Source of the DNA: Roseovarius sp. TE539
GTDB taxonomy: Bacteria; Pseudomonadota; Alphaproteobacteria; Rhodobacterales; Rhodobacteraceae
NCBI RefSeq assembly: GCF_003298505.1
Contig: NZ_QNGB01000004.1
Span: forward strand, 62,001-126,000
Direction of reading: 5' to 3'
DNA: 64,000 bases
Shown: positions 26,591-35,729 of the stretch, piece by piece
Layout: each line of letters begins with the position of its first letter
Numbering within the stretch: position 1 is the first letter of the stretch
Made by a program: the position numbers and the translations under genes
Notes under the pieces: generated by a model
What the model was told of the DNA's origin: nothing
What the model saw: the letters and a program-made list of their open reading frames with translations, nothing else
Database searches by the model: none

Positions 26591-27712
26591 CTAGTGGGGG
26601 AAGGGCCAAAGTCTCAGTTTCTCCTTTGTCACCCGCCAGAGCTGTGCCAGCCCGTGCGGCTCCGCCACCAGGAAGGTGACAATGAGTCCGCCGACGATGA
26701 TGAATTCCAGGTGCGCGGCAAGATCCGTGGGCCAGCCCAGGCCGCCCACCAGCGTGTTCTTCAGCAGCACCGGCAGCAGCACCAGGAAAGCAGCCCCTGC
26801 AAAGGAGCCGAAGATCGAGCCGAGCCCGCCGATGATCACCATGAAGAGCACGAGGAAGGACTTGTTGATGCCGAACGCCTCGCCCACCTCGACGGCACCC
26901 AGGTAGACCGCGAAGAAAAGCGCGCCCGCGATGCCGACGAAGAAAGAACTGACCGCGAAGGCGCTCAGCTTGGCCTTGAGGGGGTTCACGCCGATGATCT
27001 CGGCGGCGATGTCCATGTCCCGGATCGCCATCCATTTCCGCCCGGCCATGCCGCGGGTAAGGTTGCGCGCGATCAGCGCGCTCAGCGTCAGGAAGACGAG
27101 ACAGAAAAGATACGCCGCCCAGGGCGCGGTTTCCGCCCCGGTCACGGGCACGCCCATGATCGTGCGTTCCGGCGCGCTGATCTGCCCGGAGGCCGAGTAG
27201 TTGTAGGTCCACGACCACTTGTTGAAGAGCCAGACGAGGAAGAACTGCGCCGCCAGCGTGGCCACGGCAAGGTAGAACCCCTTGATCCTGAGTGACGGCA
27301 GCCCGAACAGAACGCCGACGACGGATGTCACCAGCCCCGCCAGGATGACCGAGAAGAAGATGTTGATCTCGGGCAGGGCGTAGCGGACCCATTCGCCATC
27401 CTGCATCAGCCAGATGTCCAAGCCGGTCATGAACTTGTAGCAGGCATAGGCGCCCACGGCCATGAATCCGCCGGTGCCCAGGCTGACCTGCCCGCAATAG
27501 CCCACCAGGATATTGAGCCCGATCGCCGCGATGGAATAGATCAGGAAGGGTAGGAAAACCGCGTTGACCCAGTAATCGTTGATCACGAACGGCACCATCG
27601 CAAACGCGATCACGAGAACCGCGTAGTAGCGATAGCGATCGAACTTGATCGGGAAGGTCTGGTTGTCGGCTTCGTAGGAGGTCTTGAAATCCCCCGCTTC
27701 GCGATAGAACAT
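26591..27712 (-). CDS. livM: Branched-chain-type ABC transporter permease LivM
   Basis: A 373-residue membrane protein with about ten helices. LivM features are the LNILVGYCGQVSLGTGGFMAVGAYACY segment and the RDMDIAAEIIGVNPLKAKLSAFAVSSF cytoplasmic loop that contacts the ATPase. Its ATG follows directly after the TAG stop of the small upstream membrane protein, so translation is coupled. It forms the channel with LivH. Confidence 0.92.
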   Translation of the reverse strand: MFYREAGDFKTSYEADNQTFPIKFDRYRYYAVLVIAFAMVPFVINDYWVNAVFLPFLIYSIAAIGLNILVGYCGQVSLGTGGFMAVGAYACYKFMTGLDIWLMQDGEWVRYALPEINIFFSVILAGLVTSVVGVLFGLPSLRIKGFYLAVATLAAQFFLVWLFNKWSWTYNYSASGQISAPERTIMGVPVTGAETAPWAAYLFCLVFLTLSALIARNLTRGMAGRKWMAIRDMDIAAEIIGVNPLKAKLSAFAVSSFFVGIAGALFFAVYLGAVEVGEAFGINKSFLVLFMVIIGGLGSIFGSFAGAAFLVLLPVLLKNTLVGGLGWPTDLAAHLEFIIVGGLIVTFLVAEPHGLAQLWRVTKEKLRLWPFPH

Positions 27713-27973
27713 CTAAAGAACCTCCCCGTGAATCTGTTCGTCTTCGTCCTCGCGTTTTGCTGCGCGGTTGGCCGGTCGCGCATATCCCGTCGCCTCGGAG
27801 TGACGCGCCAGCCAGAGATAGGCGGCGATGCCCAGCCCCCCGCCAATGGCAGCGAGTATCGCGGCGGTGATCATCTGGCCCGTGTCCTCCACCCGGGCCG
27901 AAAGCGCGAGGTAGCCGAAGGACCAGAACCCGGCCCAGGCAATGACATTGACGATGGCAATGAGCTTCTTCAT
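27713..27973 (-). CDS. Small two-helix membrane protein in the liv operon
   Basis: An 86-residue protein with two predicted membrane helices (about residues 4-25 and 33-57) and a charged C-terminal tail (ANRAAKREDEDEQIHGE). It fits exactly between livH (4-base gap) and livM (0-base gap), so it is made in step with the permeases. I do not know a function; an accessory subunit or assembly factor of the transporter is a reasonable inference from position. Confidence 0.8.
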   Translation of the reverse strand: MKKLIAIVNVIAWAGFWSFGYLALSARVEDTGQMITAAILAAIGGGLGIAAYLWLARHSEATGYARPANRAAKREDEDEQIHGEVL

Positions 27974-27977
27974 CCCG

Positions 27978-28964
27978 TCATACCCTCTCGATGATCTTCT
28001 CGCCGAAAAGCCCCTGAGGCCGGAAGACGAGGAAGATCAGTGCCAGCACGTAGGCGAACCAGTTCTCGGTGGCGCCGCCCACCATCGGCCCGATGATGAA
28101 CTCGAAAAGCTTCTCGCCCACCCCGATGATCAGGCCGCCGACGATGGCGCCGGGTATCGAGGTGAAGCCGCCCAGCATCAGGACGGGCAATGCCTTGAGC
28201 GCGATCAGCGAAAGCGAGAACTGCACGCCCGACTTGGTGCCCCACATGATCCCGGCCACCAGCGCCACGAACCCGGCCAGTGACCAGACCATCACCCAGA
28301 TGAAATTGAGCGAGATGCCGACGCTGAGCGCGGCCTGGTGGTCATCGGCCACCGCACGCATCGCCCGGCCCTGCTTGGTGTATTGCGCGAAGATCACCAG
28401 CGCGATCACCAGAAGCGCGGCCACCGCCGTTGCCCAGAGATCGAGATTGTCGATGAAGAATCCGTAGCCGAAGATGTTGTAGGTCACCTCGTCGATGGTA
28501 CTGTTTATGCCCTGCGGCAGACCTACATCGAGCTTCTTGATGTCGGCGCCCCACATGATGTCACCGAAGCCCTCGAGGAAATAGGCAAGGCCGATCGTGG
28601 CCATGAACAGGATGATCGGCTCCTGGTTGACGAGGTGGCGGAAGATGAGTTGGTTGACCAGCCAGGCCAGCGCAACCATCACCACCATCGTCAGCAGGAT
28701 CGCGGCCACCGCCGGCACGTGCCAGCCAAAATGGTGGATTTCCGTGCCGAATGCGGCGTTGATGAGATGGCTGAAGGGCACCTGTCCCTCCATGATCCCC
28801 ACCAGCGTGAGAGCGGCGAAAAGTGCCATCACCCCCTGGCTGAAGTTGAAGATGCCCGACGCCTTGAAGATCAGGACGAAACCAAGCGCCACGAGCGCAT
28901 AAAGCACACCGGCCATGAGGCCGTTCAGGAACACCTCCATTCCCCAGATCAGCTGCTCAGGCAT
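27978..28964 (-). CDS. livH: Branched-chain-type ABC transporter permease LivH
   Basis: A 328-residue permease with about eight helices. It shows the LivH features GLMAGVLYALVALGFVLIFKASG, FSQGVMALFAA, and the cytoplasmic EAA-like loop RAVADDHQAALSVGISLNFI. It starts at 28964 and ends four bases before the small membrane protein gene. It is 95 bases downstream of livG. Confidence 0.92.
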   Translation of the reverse strand: MPEQLIWGMEVFLNGLMAGVLYALVALGFVLIFKASGIFNFSQGVMALFAALTLVGIMEGQVPFSHLINAAFGTEIHHFGWHVPAVAAILLTMVVMVALAWLVNQLIFRHLVNQEPIILFMATIGLAYFLEGFGDIMWGADIKKLDVGLPQGINSTIDEVTYNIFGYGFFIDNLDLWATAVAALLVIALVIFAQYTKQGRAMRAVADDHQAALSVGISLNFIWVMVWSLAGFVALVAGIMWGTKSGVQFSLSLIALKALPVLMLGGFTSIPGAIVGGLIIGVGEKLFEFIIGPMVGGATENWFAYVLALIFLVFRPQGLFGEKIIERV

Positions 28965-29059
28965 GATGCGCCTCCCCTTGTGTTCCCACGCCCCGGACTT
29001 GCAGCGGGGCCTCCCGGTGGTTGAGCTCCCGGGTCGGGCCCGGAACGGGTGATTTGAAA

Positions 29060-29878
29060 TCAGTCATGGGCCACCCCCAGATAGGCGTCGATCACCGCCT
29101 GATTGTTGCGCACTTCATCGGGGCTTCCGTCGCCGATCTTCTTGCCGTAATCCATCACCACCACACGGTCACTCAGGTCCATCACGACCCCCATGTCATG
29201 TTCGATGAGGGCGATGGTGGTGCCGAATTCGTCATTCACGTCGAGAACGAAGCGTGACATGTCCTCCTTCTCCTCGACATTCATGCCCGCCATGGGCTCA
29301 TCCAGCAGCAGGATCGAGGGTTCGGCGGCCAGCGCGCGCGCCAATTCCACGCGTTTTTTCAGGCCATAGGGCAGGCGGCCCACCGGCGTCTTGCGGATGT
29401 GCTGGATTTCGAGGAAGTCGATGATTTTCTCGACCGCTTCGCGGTTCTCGACCTCCTCCTGCTCCGCCTTGCCCTTCCACAGCGCTTGCGCCAGCAGCCC
29501 GGCCTGCATCTGTCGGATGCGGCCCGTCATGATGTTGTCCAGAACGCTCATTCCGTCGAACAGCGCGATGTTCTGAAAGGTGCGGGCGATGCCCTGCCGG
29601 GCAACCTGATATGGCTTCATCGGCGGCCGCTTGGCACCCTTGTACCAGACTTCCCCTTCCTGAGGATTGTAGAAACCGGATATGACGTTGAGCATCGAGG
29701 ACTTGCCGGCCCCGTTGGGCCCGATGATCGCCCGTATCTCGCCCTCGCGGATGTCGAAGCTGATATCCTTGATCGCCACCACCCCGCCGAAGCGCAGGGT
29801 GATGTTGTGCATTTCCATCACCACGCCACCGATGTTGCGACCATCCTCGGTGATGTACCCTTCTGTCGCGTCAAGCAT
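29060..29878 (-). CDS. livG: Branched-chain-type ABC transporter ATPase LivG
   Basis: A 272-residue ABC ATPase: Walker A GPNGAGKS at 53-60, the LivG-specific long insert after ARTFQNIALFDGMSVLDNI, the signature region here LPYGLKKRVELARALA (LPYG replacing LSGG, common in LivG), and Walker B ILLLDEPMAGM. I start it at ATG 29878, which overlaps the stop of the preceding basic ORF by eight bases. A TTG at 29923 in the same frame would add 15 highly charged residues (MSDQARKQKEERRDA) and lie wholly inside that ORF. Confidence 0.92.
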   Translation of the reverse strand: MLDATEGYITEDGRNIGGVVMEMHNITLRFGGVVAIKDISFDIREGEIRAIIGPNGAGKSSMLNVISGFYNPQEGEVWYKGAKRPPMKPYQVARQGIARTFQNIALFDGMSVLDNIMTGRIRQMQAGLLAQALWKGKAEQEEVENREAVEKIIDFLEIQHIRKTPVGRLPYGLKKRVELARALAAEPSILLLDEPMAGMNVEEKEDMSRFVLDVNDEFGTTIALIEHDMGVVMDLSDRVVVMDYGKKIGDGSPDEVRNNQAVIDAYLGVAHD

Positions 29879-30269
29879 GGCGTCTCGCCTTTCTTCTTTT
29901 TGCTTTCTTGCTTGGTCTGACAAGACTCATCTTCTTGCGATACTCTCCCACGGGATCATGTTCTCGCTTTAGGCGCGCCACTTTGCGTTTTGCTTTTTCG
30001 AAACTTTCAGAGCCTTCAAGACCTTTGGCGGCCAGTTCCTGCATCTCTATCCTAGCCATCGCCAATTGTTTCGACGCCGTCTTCTTCGCGTCTTTTACGT
30101 GAGTAAACCTACTCGGTTTCCCAACGCCTTTGAGCTGTTTGATTACAGACTTCGGTTCTTGCCTGCGGCCCAAGCCACGAGTGTCCTTTCGAGCACTTTC
30201 GTCCGCCGCATAACCGGCTTGTAAAACACGATTTTTCTTGGAGTTTTTCGACCAATCAAGTTTGCTCAT
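29871..30269 (-). CDS. Basic, lower-GC small protein inserted in the liv operon
   Basis: A 132-residue Lys/Arg-rich soluble protein (MSKLDWSKNSKKNRVLQAGY at the start, RPSKKAKRRKARRHA at the end) that I do not recognise. A central stretch (about 65-105) looks like a charged helix: KQLAMARIEMQELAAKGLEG then KAKRKVARLKREHD. Its start ATG overlaps the ligase stop (ATGA) and its stop overlaps the livG start, so it is embedded in the translational chain. By hand count 29881-30180 is 150/300 G+C (50%) against about 62% in a flanking line, which suggests recent acquisition. A nucleic-acid-binding role is possible from charge alone. Confidence 0.7.
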   Translation of the reverse strand: MSKLDWSKNSKKNRVLQAGYAADESARKDTRGLGRRQEPKSVIKQLKGVGKPSRFTHVKDAKKTASKQLAMARIEMQELAAKGLEGSESFEKAKRKVARLKREHDPVGEYRKKMSLVRPSKKAKRRKARRHA

Positions 30270-32242
30270 TCCGCTGCCTCCTGTCGGGCCGGGCCGACCG
30301 GCACGACCTGTGCATCGCAAACTTTCAGCGTTGCGCTGATGGCGCCCTTGCGTCCGTCCTCGTAGGTCACCTCTGTGGTGGTCGAGACCTCCTCGGATCC
30401 GTCATAGAGCGCGGCGATGATGTCTTCGTACTTGTCGGCCACGACCCCGCGGCGCACCTTGCGGGTGCGCGTGATCTCGCCATCGTCGGCGTCGAGTTCC
30501 TTGTGGAGGACGGCAAAACGATGAACCTGGCAATGGCTCAGCATCGGGTCCTCCGCAAGGCTGCGGTTCACGTCCTCGACATGCTCGCGCATGGTTTCCA
30601 GGACACGGGGATGCCCGGCCAGTTCCTGATACGAGGCATAGCCGATATTGTTCCGCTCGGCCCAGTTGCCGACGGCGTTGAGATCGATGTTGATGAAGGC
30701 CGTGCATTCCGAGCGGTTGTTGCCGAACACGACCGCTTCAAGAATGTTGGGGAAGAACTTGAGCTTGTTTTCCACGTATTTCGGCGCGAACAGCTTGCCA
30801 TCGGCCATCTTTCCGACATCCTTGGCGCGGTCGATGATCCGCAAGTGGCCTGATCCCTCTTCGAAGAAACCTGCATCGCCGGTGGCGACCCAGCCGTTCT
30901 CGTCCTTGGTCTTTTTCGTGCTTTCGGCGTTCTTGTAGTAATATTCGAACGTACCCGGCCCGCGATAGAAAACCTCGCCGTCCTCGCTGATCCGGATCTC
31001 GACGCCCGGCGCCGCCACGCCCACGGTATCACTTCGGACCTCGCCGTCAGGCTGTAGCGTGATGAAGACCGATGCCTCGGTCTGTCCGTAGAGCTGCTTG
31101 AGGTTGATGCCGAGGGACCGGTAGAAATCAAAGATTTCCGGGCCGATCGCCTCGCCGGCCGTATACCCGACACGGACACGCCCTAGGCCCAGAGTATCTT
31201 TCAGCGGGCCATAAACCAGAAAACTCCCGATCGTGTATTTCAAACGGTCCCAGGCACTTACGGATTTGCCGTCAAGGATGTCGGGCCCGACCTTGCGGGC
31301 ATGGGCCATGAAGGTGTCGAACAGCCATTTCTTTAACCGTCCTGCATCTTCCATGCGGATCATCACATTGGTCAGCTGGTTCTCGAAGACGCGCGGCGGA
31401 GCGAAATAATAGGTCGGGCCGATTTCGCGCAGATCGGTCTGCATCGTGTCGGCGCTTTCGGGGCAGTTGACGCAGAAACCGCACCAATAGGCCTGTCCGA
31501 TCGAGAAGATGAAATCACCCACCCATGCCATTGGCAGGTAGGCCAGTACCTCCTCGCCCTGTTGAAGGTTGTCGAATTCGGCCGATGATCTGGATGCCTC
31601 GATGATGTTGCGATTCGAAAGCACCACGCCCTTGGGATTGCCGGTTGTGCCAGACGTGTAAAGCATCACGCAGACGCTGTCATAATCGAGCTTTCCGCGC
31701 CGCGCCGTGAGGTCCTCGATGAATTCGTAGTAGGCCGCGCGCCCCTGCTCCTGAATGTCGACGAAGCGGTGCAGCTTGTGGTGATCGTATTTCCGCATGC
31801 CACGGGGATCGACATAGATCATGTGCTCGAATTGATGCAGCCGTTCCTGGATCTCGATGACCTTGTCGACCTGTTCCTGATCCTCGACAACGGCGAAGCG
31901 CGCGCCGCAATGGTCCATGACAAAGGCCATTTCCTCGGCGGCAGCGTCCTGATAGAGCGGCACCGGGATCGCACCGACCGATTGCGCGGCGACGATCGTC
32001 CAGTAGAAACAGGGGCGATTGCGCCCGATGATGGCGATGAAATCACCTTCCTGGACGCCGAGATTGATGAAACCGAGTGCCAGAGATTCGATCTCTTTCT
32101 CGGTTTCAGACCAGGTCCAGCACTGCCAGATCCCGAATTCCTTCTCCCGGTAGGCGGGCTTGCCGCCGAACTCGGACGCGTTGCGCTGCAAAAGCGCCGG
32201 CACGGACTCAAGCCCGCCGGTCGCCTGTGACGACTGTGCCAA
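30266..32242 (-). CDS. Long-chain acyl-CoA synthetase-like AMP-forming ligase
   Basis: A 658-residue ANL-superfamily ligase: P-loop YTSGTTGNPKGVVLSN, then the YGQTEAS motif, WVATGDAGFFEEGSGHLRIIDR and the C-terminal Lys region. A membrane-associated FadD15-like form. I start it at TTG 32242, which has GGGAGGAG at 32248-32255; an ATG at 32335 would add 31 residues without a site. It heads the operon leading through the basic ORF to livGHMKF, implying that imported acid is trapped as CoA thioester. It is divergent from a two-component system. Confidence 0.88.
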   Translation of the reverse strand: MAQSSQATGGLESVPALLQRNASEFGGKPAYREKEFGIWQCWTWSETEKEIESLALGFINLGVQEGDFIAIIGRNRPCFYWTIVAAQSVGAIPVPLYQDAAAEEMAFVMDHCGARFAVVEDQEQVDKVIEIQERLHQFEHMIYVDPRGMRKYDHHKLHRFVDIQEQGRAAYYEFIEDLTARRGKLDYDSVCVMLYTSGTTGNPKGVVLSNRNIIEASRSSAEFDNLQQGEEVLAYLPMAWVGDFIFSIGQAYWCGFCVNCPESADTMQTDLREIGPTYYFAPPRVFENQLTNVMIRMEDAGRLKKWLFDTFMAHARKVGPDILDGKSVSAWDRLKYTIGSFLVYGPLKDTLGLGRVRVGYTAGEAIGPEIFDFYRSLGINLKQLYGQTEASVFITLQPDGEVRSDTVGVAAPGVEIRISEDGEVFYRGPGTFEYYYKNAESTKKTKDENGWVATGDAGFFEEGSGHLRIIDRAKDVGKMADGKLFAPKYVENKLKFFPNILEAVVFGNNRSECTAFINIDLNAVGNWAERNNIGYASYQELAGHPRVLETMREHVEDVNRSLAEDPMLSHCQVHRFAVLHKELDADDGEITRTRKVRRGVVADKYEDIIAALYDGSEEVSTTTEVTYEDGRKGAISATLKVCDAQVVPVGPARQEAAE

Positions 32243-32437
32243 GTTTTCTCCTCCCGTTTGCCCGCTGTGCGGGCCCGAACGCCCGATGGGCGATTCCCTG
32301 TACATCCACAGTGCGCCGCTCACGCTGTCGGTCAACTCTTTCGTGAAGATTGCCCAATCCTTACAAAATGTAACAAGTTGCAGTCAGGACTTTCCGGCGC
32401 CACGCACCGGTGCTAGCGAGGTTCGGGGGAAGAGCAG

Positions 32438-34351
32438 ATGCAATCCACGCGCCCAGACACCGACGCCATGACAATGGCCGGGCTGAACCTGATACAGCAG
32501 GCCCTGACGATCTATGATCGTGATCTGCGCCTTGCGGTCTGCAACCGGCGCTTCCAGGAAATGTTCGATCTGCCCGACCGTCTGGTGACGCCCGGCGCGG
32601 ATTTTGCCGACACGATCCGCTACCTCGCGGAGCGCGGAGATTACGGGCATGTCGGCGATCTGCAAGAGTTCGTGGACGTGCGTGTGCGTCAGGCCCGCGC
32701 GTTCGAGCCTCATTACATGGAACGCACCCGTGCGAACGGCCGCACGATCAGCGTCGAGGGGTCGCCGCTGCCGCAGGGTGGTTGGGTCACTGTCTATACG
32801 GACATCACACGCACCAAACGGCAGGAAACCCTGTTGCGTGCCCGATCGGAAGAACTTTCGGATCAGCTTCTGAACTATTCCGAGGAACTTGCCGCAGCCA
32901 ACCGCGAGCTTTCGGCCACCATTACCGCGCTTGAAGAGGCAAAGCGACAATTGACGGCCTCCGAGGCGCGCACAAGGCTCACGACCGAGATGATGCCGGC
33001 CCATATCGCCCATGTGGATGCCGATCGCCGCTATACCTATTCGAACCGCCGGCTAACAACGGTGATGCCCGGCTCGAAATCCGATCTCATCGGCGTCCAC
33101 GCGGCCGAGGTTCTTGGTCCGCAGCCATGGTCCGTCATCAGCCCGCATCTCGACAAGGCCTATGCCGGTGAGCCGTCCGTGTTCGAGTTTACGCATGATC
33201 CCAGCTCACGGCGCATCCGCGTGGCGCTCACGCCCGATCACAGCGATGGTGGCGTCTATATCCTGTCGATGGACATCACCGAGGAAAGCCAGACCCGCGC
33301 CGCCCTGCAACAGACACGGCGCAGGGAGATGGCGGCGCAGCTGACCTCGGGGCTGGCGCATGATTTCTCCAACCTGCTGACGATCATTCTGGGGATGCAA
33401 TCCAAGCTGCGCCGCATGGACCTGCCGGCCGAGGCCGATGAATTGATCGGCGCCACGCTTGCCGCCGCCCGCCGGGGTGGCGGGCTTTTGAATCGCATCG
33501 CGGACATGACCGGCCCGCGTGAGCACATGCCCGCGCCGGTGGATCTTGCAGGGTTCCTGTCCGATCTGGAAACATTGGCGCGCTCCACCCTGCCAGAGGG
33601 GATGAGCCTTGAAATCAGCAATCTCGCCGGTGCCGGTTCCTATCTCCTTGATGCCGGCATGTTGCAGGATTCGCTTCTGAATCTGGTGCTGAACGCACGC
33701 GATGCATGCGGGCCGCGGGGCCGGATCGAGATCACGGCGCGCATCATTCGCGACACCTGGTTCGAATTCGTGGTGTCGGATACCGGAACCGGGTTTTCGG
33801 ATCAGGCGCTTTCGCACGCCCTCGATCCCTTCTTCACGACCAAGGGCGGAGAGGGATCGGGCCTCGGGTTGTCGATGGTCTACGACATGACGAAGCTGGC
33901 CGGCGGGCATGTCAACCTTGCCAACACGGACAGTGGCGGACGGGTGGTGCTGCGTCTGCCGTTCCGGCCCGCCACGCCCGGCGGCGCCCCCGGGATGGTG
34001 CTTGTGGTCGAGGACAGTCCGGATCTGCGCGGCGCCGTGCGCGACATGTTGCGCGACGCGGGTCATAGTGTTGTCGAGGCCGACAACGTCGGGGAGGCGC
34101 TGGCGCTGCTTGCCGACCTTCCACAGGTATCCGCCGTGCTGTCGGACATCGTTCTGGAAGGCGGTGAAACCGGGTTGGACCTTCTGGATCGCATGCCCGA
34201 AGATCATTGCCCGGCCTACCTCATGACGTCGCTGCCCGCGGATGATCCCCGGCACGTGGCGGCACTGGGGCGGGCGCCGGTTTTGCGCAAGCCTTTCTCA
34301 GCGCAGGATTTGCACGCTTTCCTGGGGCACACCGCCGGGGTCGCGTCGTGA
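32438..34351 (+). CDS. Hybrid sensor histidine kinase with two PAS domains and a receiver
   Basis: A 637-residue soluble kinase with no membrane segment. Order: PAS-7-type domain (about 15-125), coiled coil (130-175, SEELAAANRELSATITALEE), second PAS (180-275), dimerisation/phosphoacceptor domain with His308 in LTSGLAHDFSNLLT, HATPase with DPFFTTKGGEGSGLGLSMV, and a receiver (from about 525) with Asp570 in LSDIVLEGG. It senses a cytosolic or redox cue. It overlaps the response-regulator gene (GTGA) and is divergent from the acyl-CoA ligase/liv operon (195-base spacer), a likely target. Confidence 0.9.
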   Translation: MQSTRPDTDAMTMAGLNLIQQALTIYDRDLRLAVCNRRFQEMFDLPDRLVTPGADFADTIRYLAERGDYGHVGDLQEFVDVRVRQARAFEPHYMERTRANGRTISVEGSPLPQGGWVTVYTDITRTKRQETLLRARSEELSDQLLNYSEELAAANRELSATITALEEAKRQLTASEARTRLTTEMMPAHIAHVDADRRYTYSNRRLTTVMPGSKSDLIGVHAAEVLGPQPWSVISPHLDKAYAGEPSVFEFTHDPSSRRIRVALTPDHSDGGVYILSMDITEESQTRAALQQTRRREMAAQLTSGLAHDFSNLLTIILGMQSKLRRMDLPAEADELIGATLAAARRGGGLLNRIADMTGPREHMPAPVDLAGFLSDLETLARSTLPEGMSLEISNLAGAGSYLLDAGMLQDSLLNLVLNARDACGPRGRIEITARIIRDTWFEFVVSDTGTGFSDQALSHALDPFFTTKGGEGSGLGLSMVYDMTKLAGGHVNLANTDSGGRVVLRLPFRPATPGGAPGMVLVVEDSPDLRGAVRDMLRDAGHSVVEADNVGEALALLADLPQVSAVLSDIVLEGGETGLDLLDRMPEDHCPAYLMTSLPADDPRHVAALGRAPVLRKPFSAQDLHAFLGHTAGVAS

Positions 34352-35049
34352 CCGCGCCCCTTGTCAGCATCCTGGATGACGAGCCGGCGATCCGCGCAAT
34401 GCTGGCCGATGCGCTGGAAGAGGCCGGCTTTCGGACCCGGACGTTCAACCGGGCGACCGAATTCGAGGCGTCCCTTCGGACGACCACACCCGACGTGTGC
34501 CTGGTTGATCTGTCGCTTCCCGACCGTGACGGACTGACCCTGGTTCATCGTCTTGCGCTGGAACAGGGGGCCACGGTCATCATCATCTCGGGTCGGGCAC
34601 AGGTGCAGGACCGCGTGACAGGGCTTGAGCTGGGTGCCGACGACTACATCATCAAACCCTTCGACCCGGCCGAGGTGGTGGCGCGGATCCGGGCACGCCT
34701 GCGGCGTGGCGCGTCTGCGCCGCAAACAGGCGAGACGGCTCACTTCAACGGCTGGACCGCCCATTTCGACCGTTATGCCCTGGAGGACGAAAGCGGCACC
34801 GAAACCCCGTTCTCCCACGCCGAGGGAGAGGTGCTGCGTCTTTTTCTGGAACGGCCCAAAAGACTGATTTCGCGGCAGGCAATGCAGGAGGTGCTGGGCG
34901 GCGCGGCCGGCGAAACCTTCGACAGGGCCATGGATGTGCGCATATCGCGCCTGCGCACCAAGCTGCGTGAGGATCCGAAAAGCCCGCGCCTGATCAAGAC
35001 CATCTATGGCGCGGGCTACATCTTTCTCGGGGATGTCAGCTGGGATTGA
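34348..35049 (+). CDS. OmpR-family winged-helix response regulator
   Basis: A 233-residue regulator: receiver domain with phosphoacceptor Asp54 in VCLVDLSLPDRDG and GADDYIIKPF, then a winged-helix DNA-binding domain (about 135-230, SRLRTKLREDPKSPRLIKTIYGAGYIF). GTG start coupled to the kinase stop. With the kinase's own receiver it could form a branched relay. Probably controls the divergent ligase/transporter operon or genes elsewhere. Confidence 0.92.
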   Translation: MTAPLVSILDDEPAIRAMLADALEEAGFRTRTFNRATEFEASLRTTTPDVCLVDLSLPDRDGLTLVHRLALEQGATVIIISGRAQVQDRVTGLELGADDYIIKPFDPAEVVARIRARLRRGASAPQTGETAHFNGWTAHFDRYALEDESGTETPFSHAEGEVLRLFLERPKRLISRQAMQEVLGGAAGETFDRAMDVRISRLRTKLREDPKSPRLIKTIYGAGYIFLGDVSWD

Positions 35050-35057
35050 CCCGGGTG

Positions 35058-35729
35058 TCAGATGCGCAAGAACGGTTGTGCGATCCGCGGCATCAGCCCC
35101 TTGAACTTCAACGGTGCCTCAGTGGCCGCAAGGCAGATGCAATCCTCGCCGATATCGGCCACCGGCGTATGGTTCACTTTTTCGTCGGCGACCTCCACAT
35201 CACCGCGGGCAAAGCGGTCCTGATCGTCGATGAAGGCGCCCTTCAGGACCAGGGTGATCTCGGTCCCGGTATGGCCGTGATCAGGCATCGCCACCCCGGC
35301 GGGGATATGAAGCAGCCGGACTTCGGCGTCGCCGACGGTAGGGAGTATCGCCTGTTTAACCCCCATGCCGATCGGGCGCCATTTGACATCGTCAAGTCCG
35401 CCGCCGACGTAATCGCGCACCGGCGCGGGGAAGACATCGTCGGTCGATCCCACCTGGCAGGGCGCCGTGGCGCCCCGTGCCTCCTCCGAACCGGCGATCA
35501 GGGCCAGTGTCGCTTCAAGGCTTCCGGGCTCCATGGTGGCTGTTTCACTCTCGTCGAGCAACGCGCCACCAACCGTATCATACGCACCCAGCCGTGCGCG
35601 GCATTCGTCGCACATCGAAACATGCGTTGCCACCGCCAGGCTGAACGCTTCGGGCAATGTGCCGGCGGAATACGCCATCAAAAGCGCATCGGTAAGATGG
35701 TGGTTTATCATGTCGGTCATACTGGTCAT
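35058..35729 (-). CDS. chrR: ChrR-type zinc anti-sigma factor
   Basis: A 223-residue anti-sigma factor. N-terminal ZAS domain with zinc ligands in HVSMCDEC (His36, Cys40, Cys43) plus an upstream His in NHHLTDALL; C-terminal cupin with HIPAGVAMPDHGHTGTEITLVL and a later VNHTP His. In R. sphaeroides ChrR holds RpoE inactive and is degraded after singlet oxygen or organic hydroperoxide exposure. Its start shares one base with the rpoE stop (TGATG). An ATG six codons later would give numbering closer to the R. sphaeroides protein. Confidence 0.94.
   Translation of the reverse strand: MTSMTDMINHHLTDALLMAYSAGTLPEAFSLAVATHVSMCDECRARLGAYDTVGGALLDESETATMEPGSLEATLALIAGSEEARGATAPCQVGSTDDVFPAPVRDYVGGGLDDVKWRPIGMGVKQAILPTVGDAEVRLLHIPAGVAMPDHGHTGTEITLVLKGAFIDDQDRFARGDVEVADEKVNHTPVADIGEDCICLAATEAPLKFKGLMPRIAQPFLRI

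Noticed and set aside
29879..29923. Longer LivG starting at TTG 29923
   Set aside because: The extra 15 residues are low-complexity charged sequence inside the overlapping ORF and have no ribosome-binding site; ATG 29878 keeps normal LivG length.
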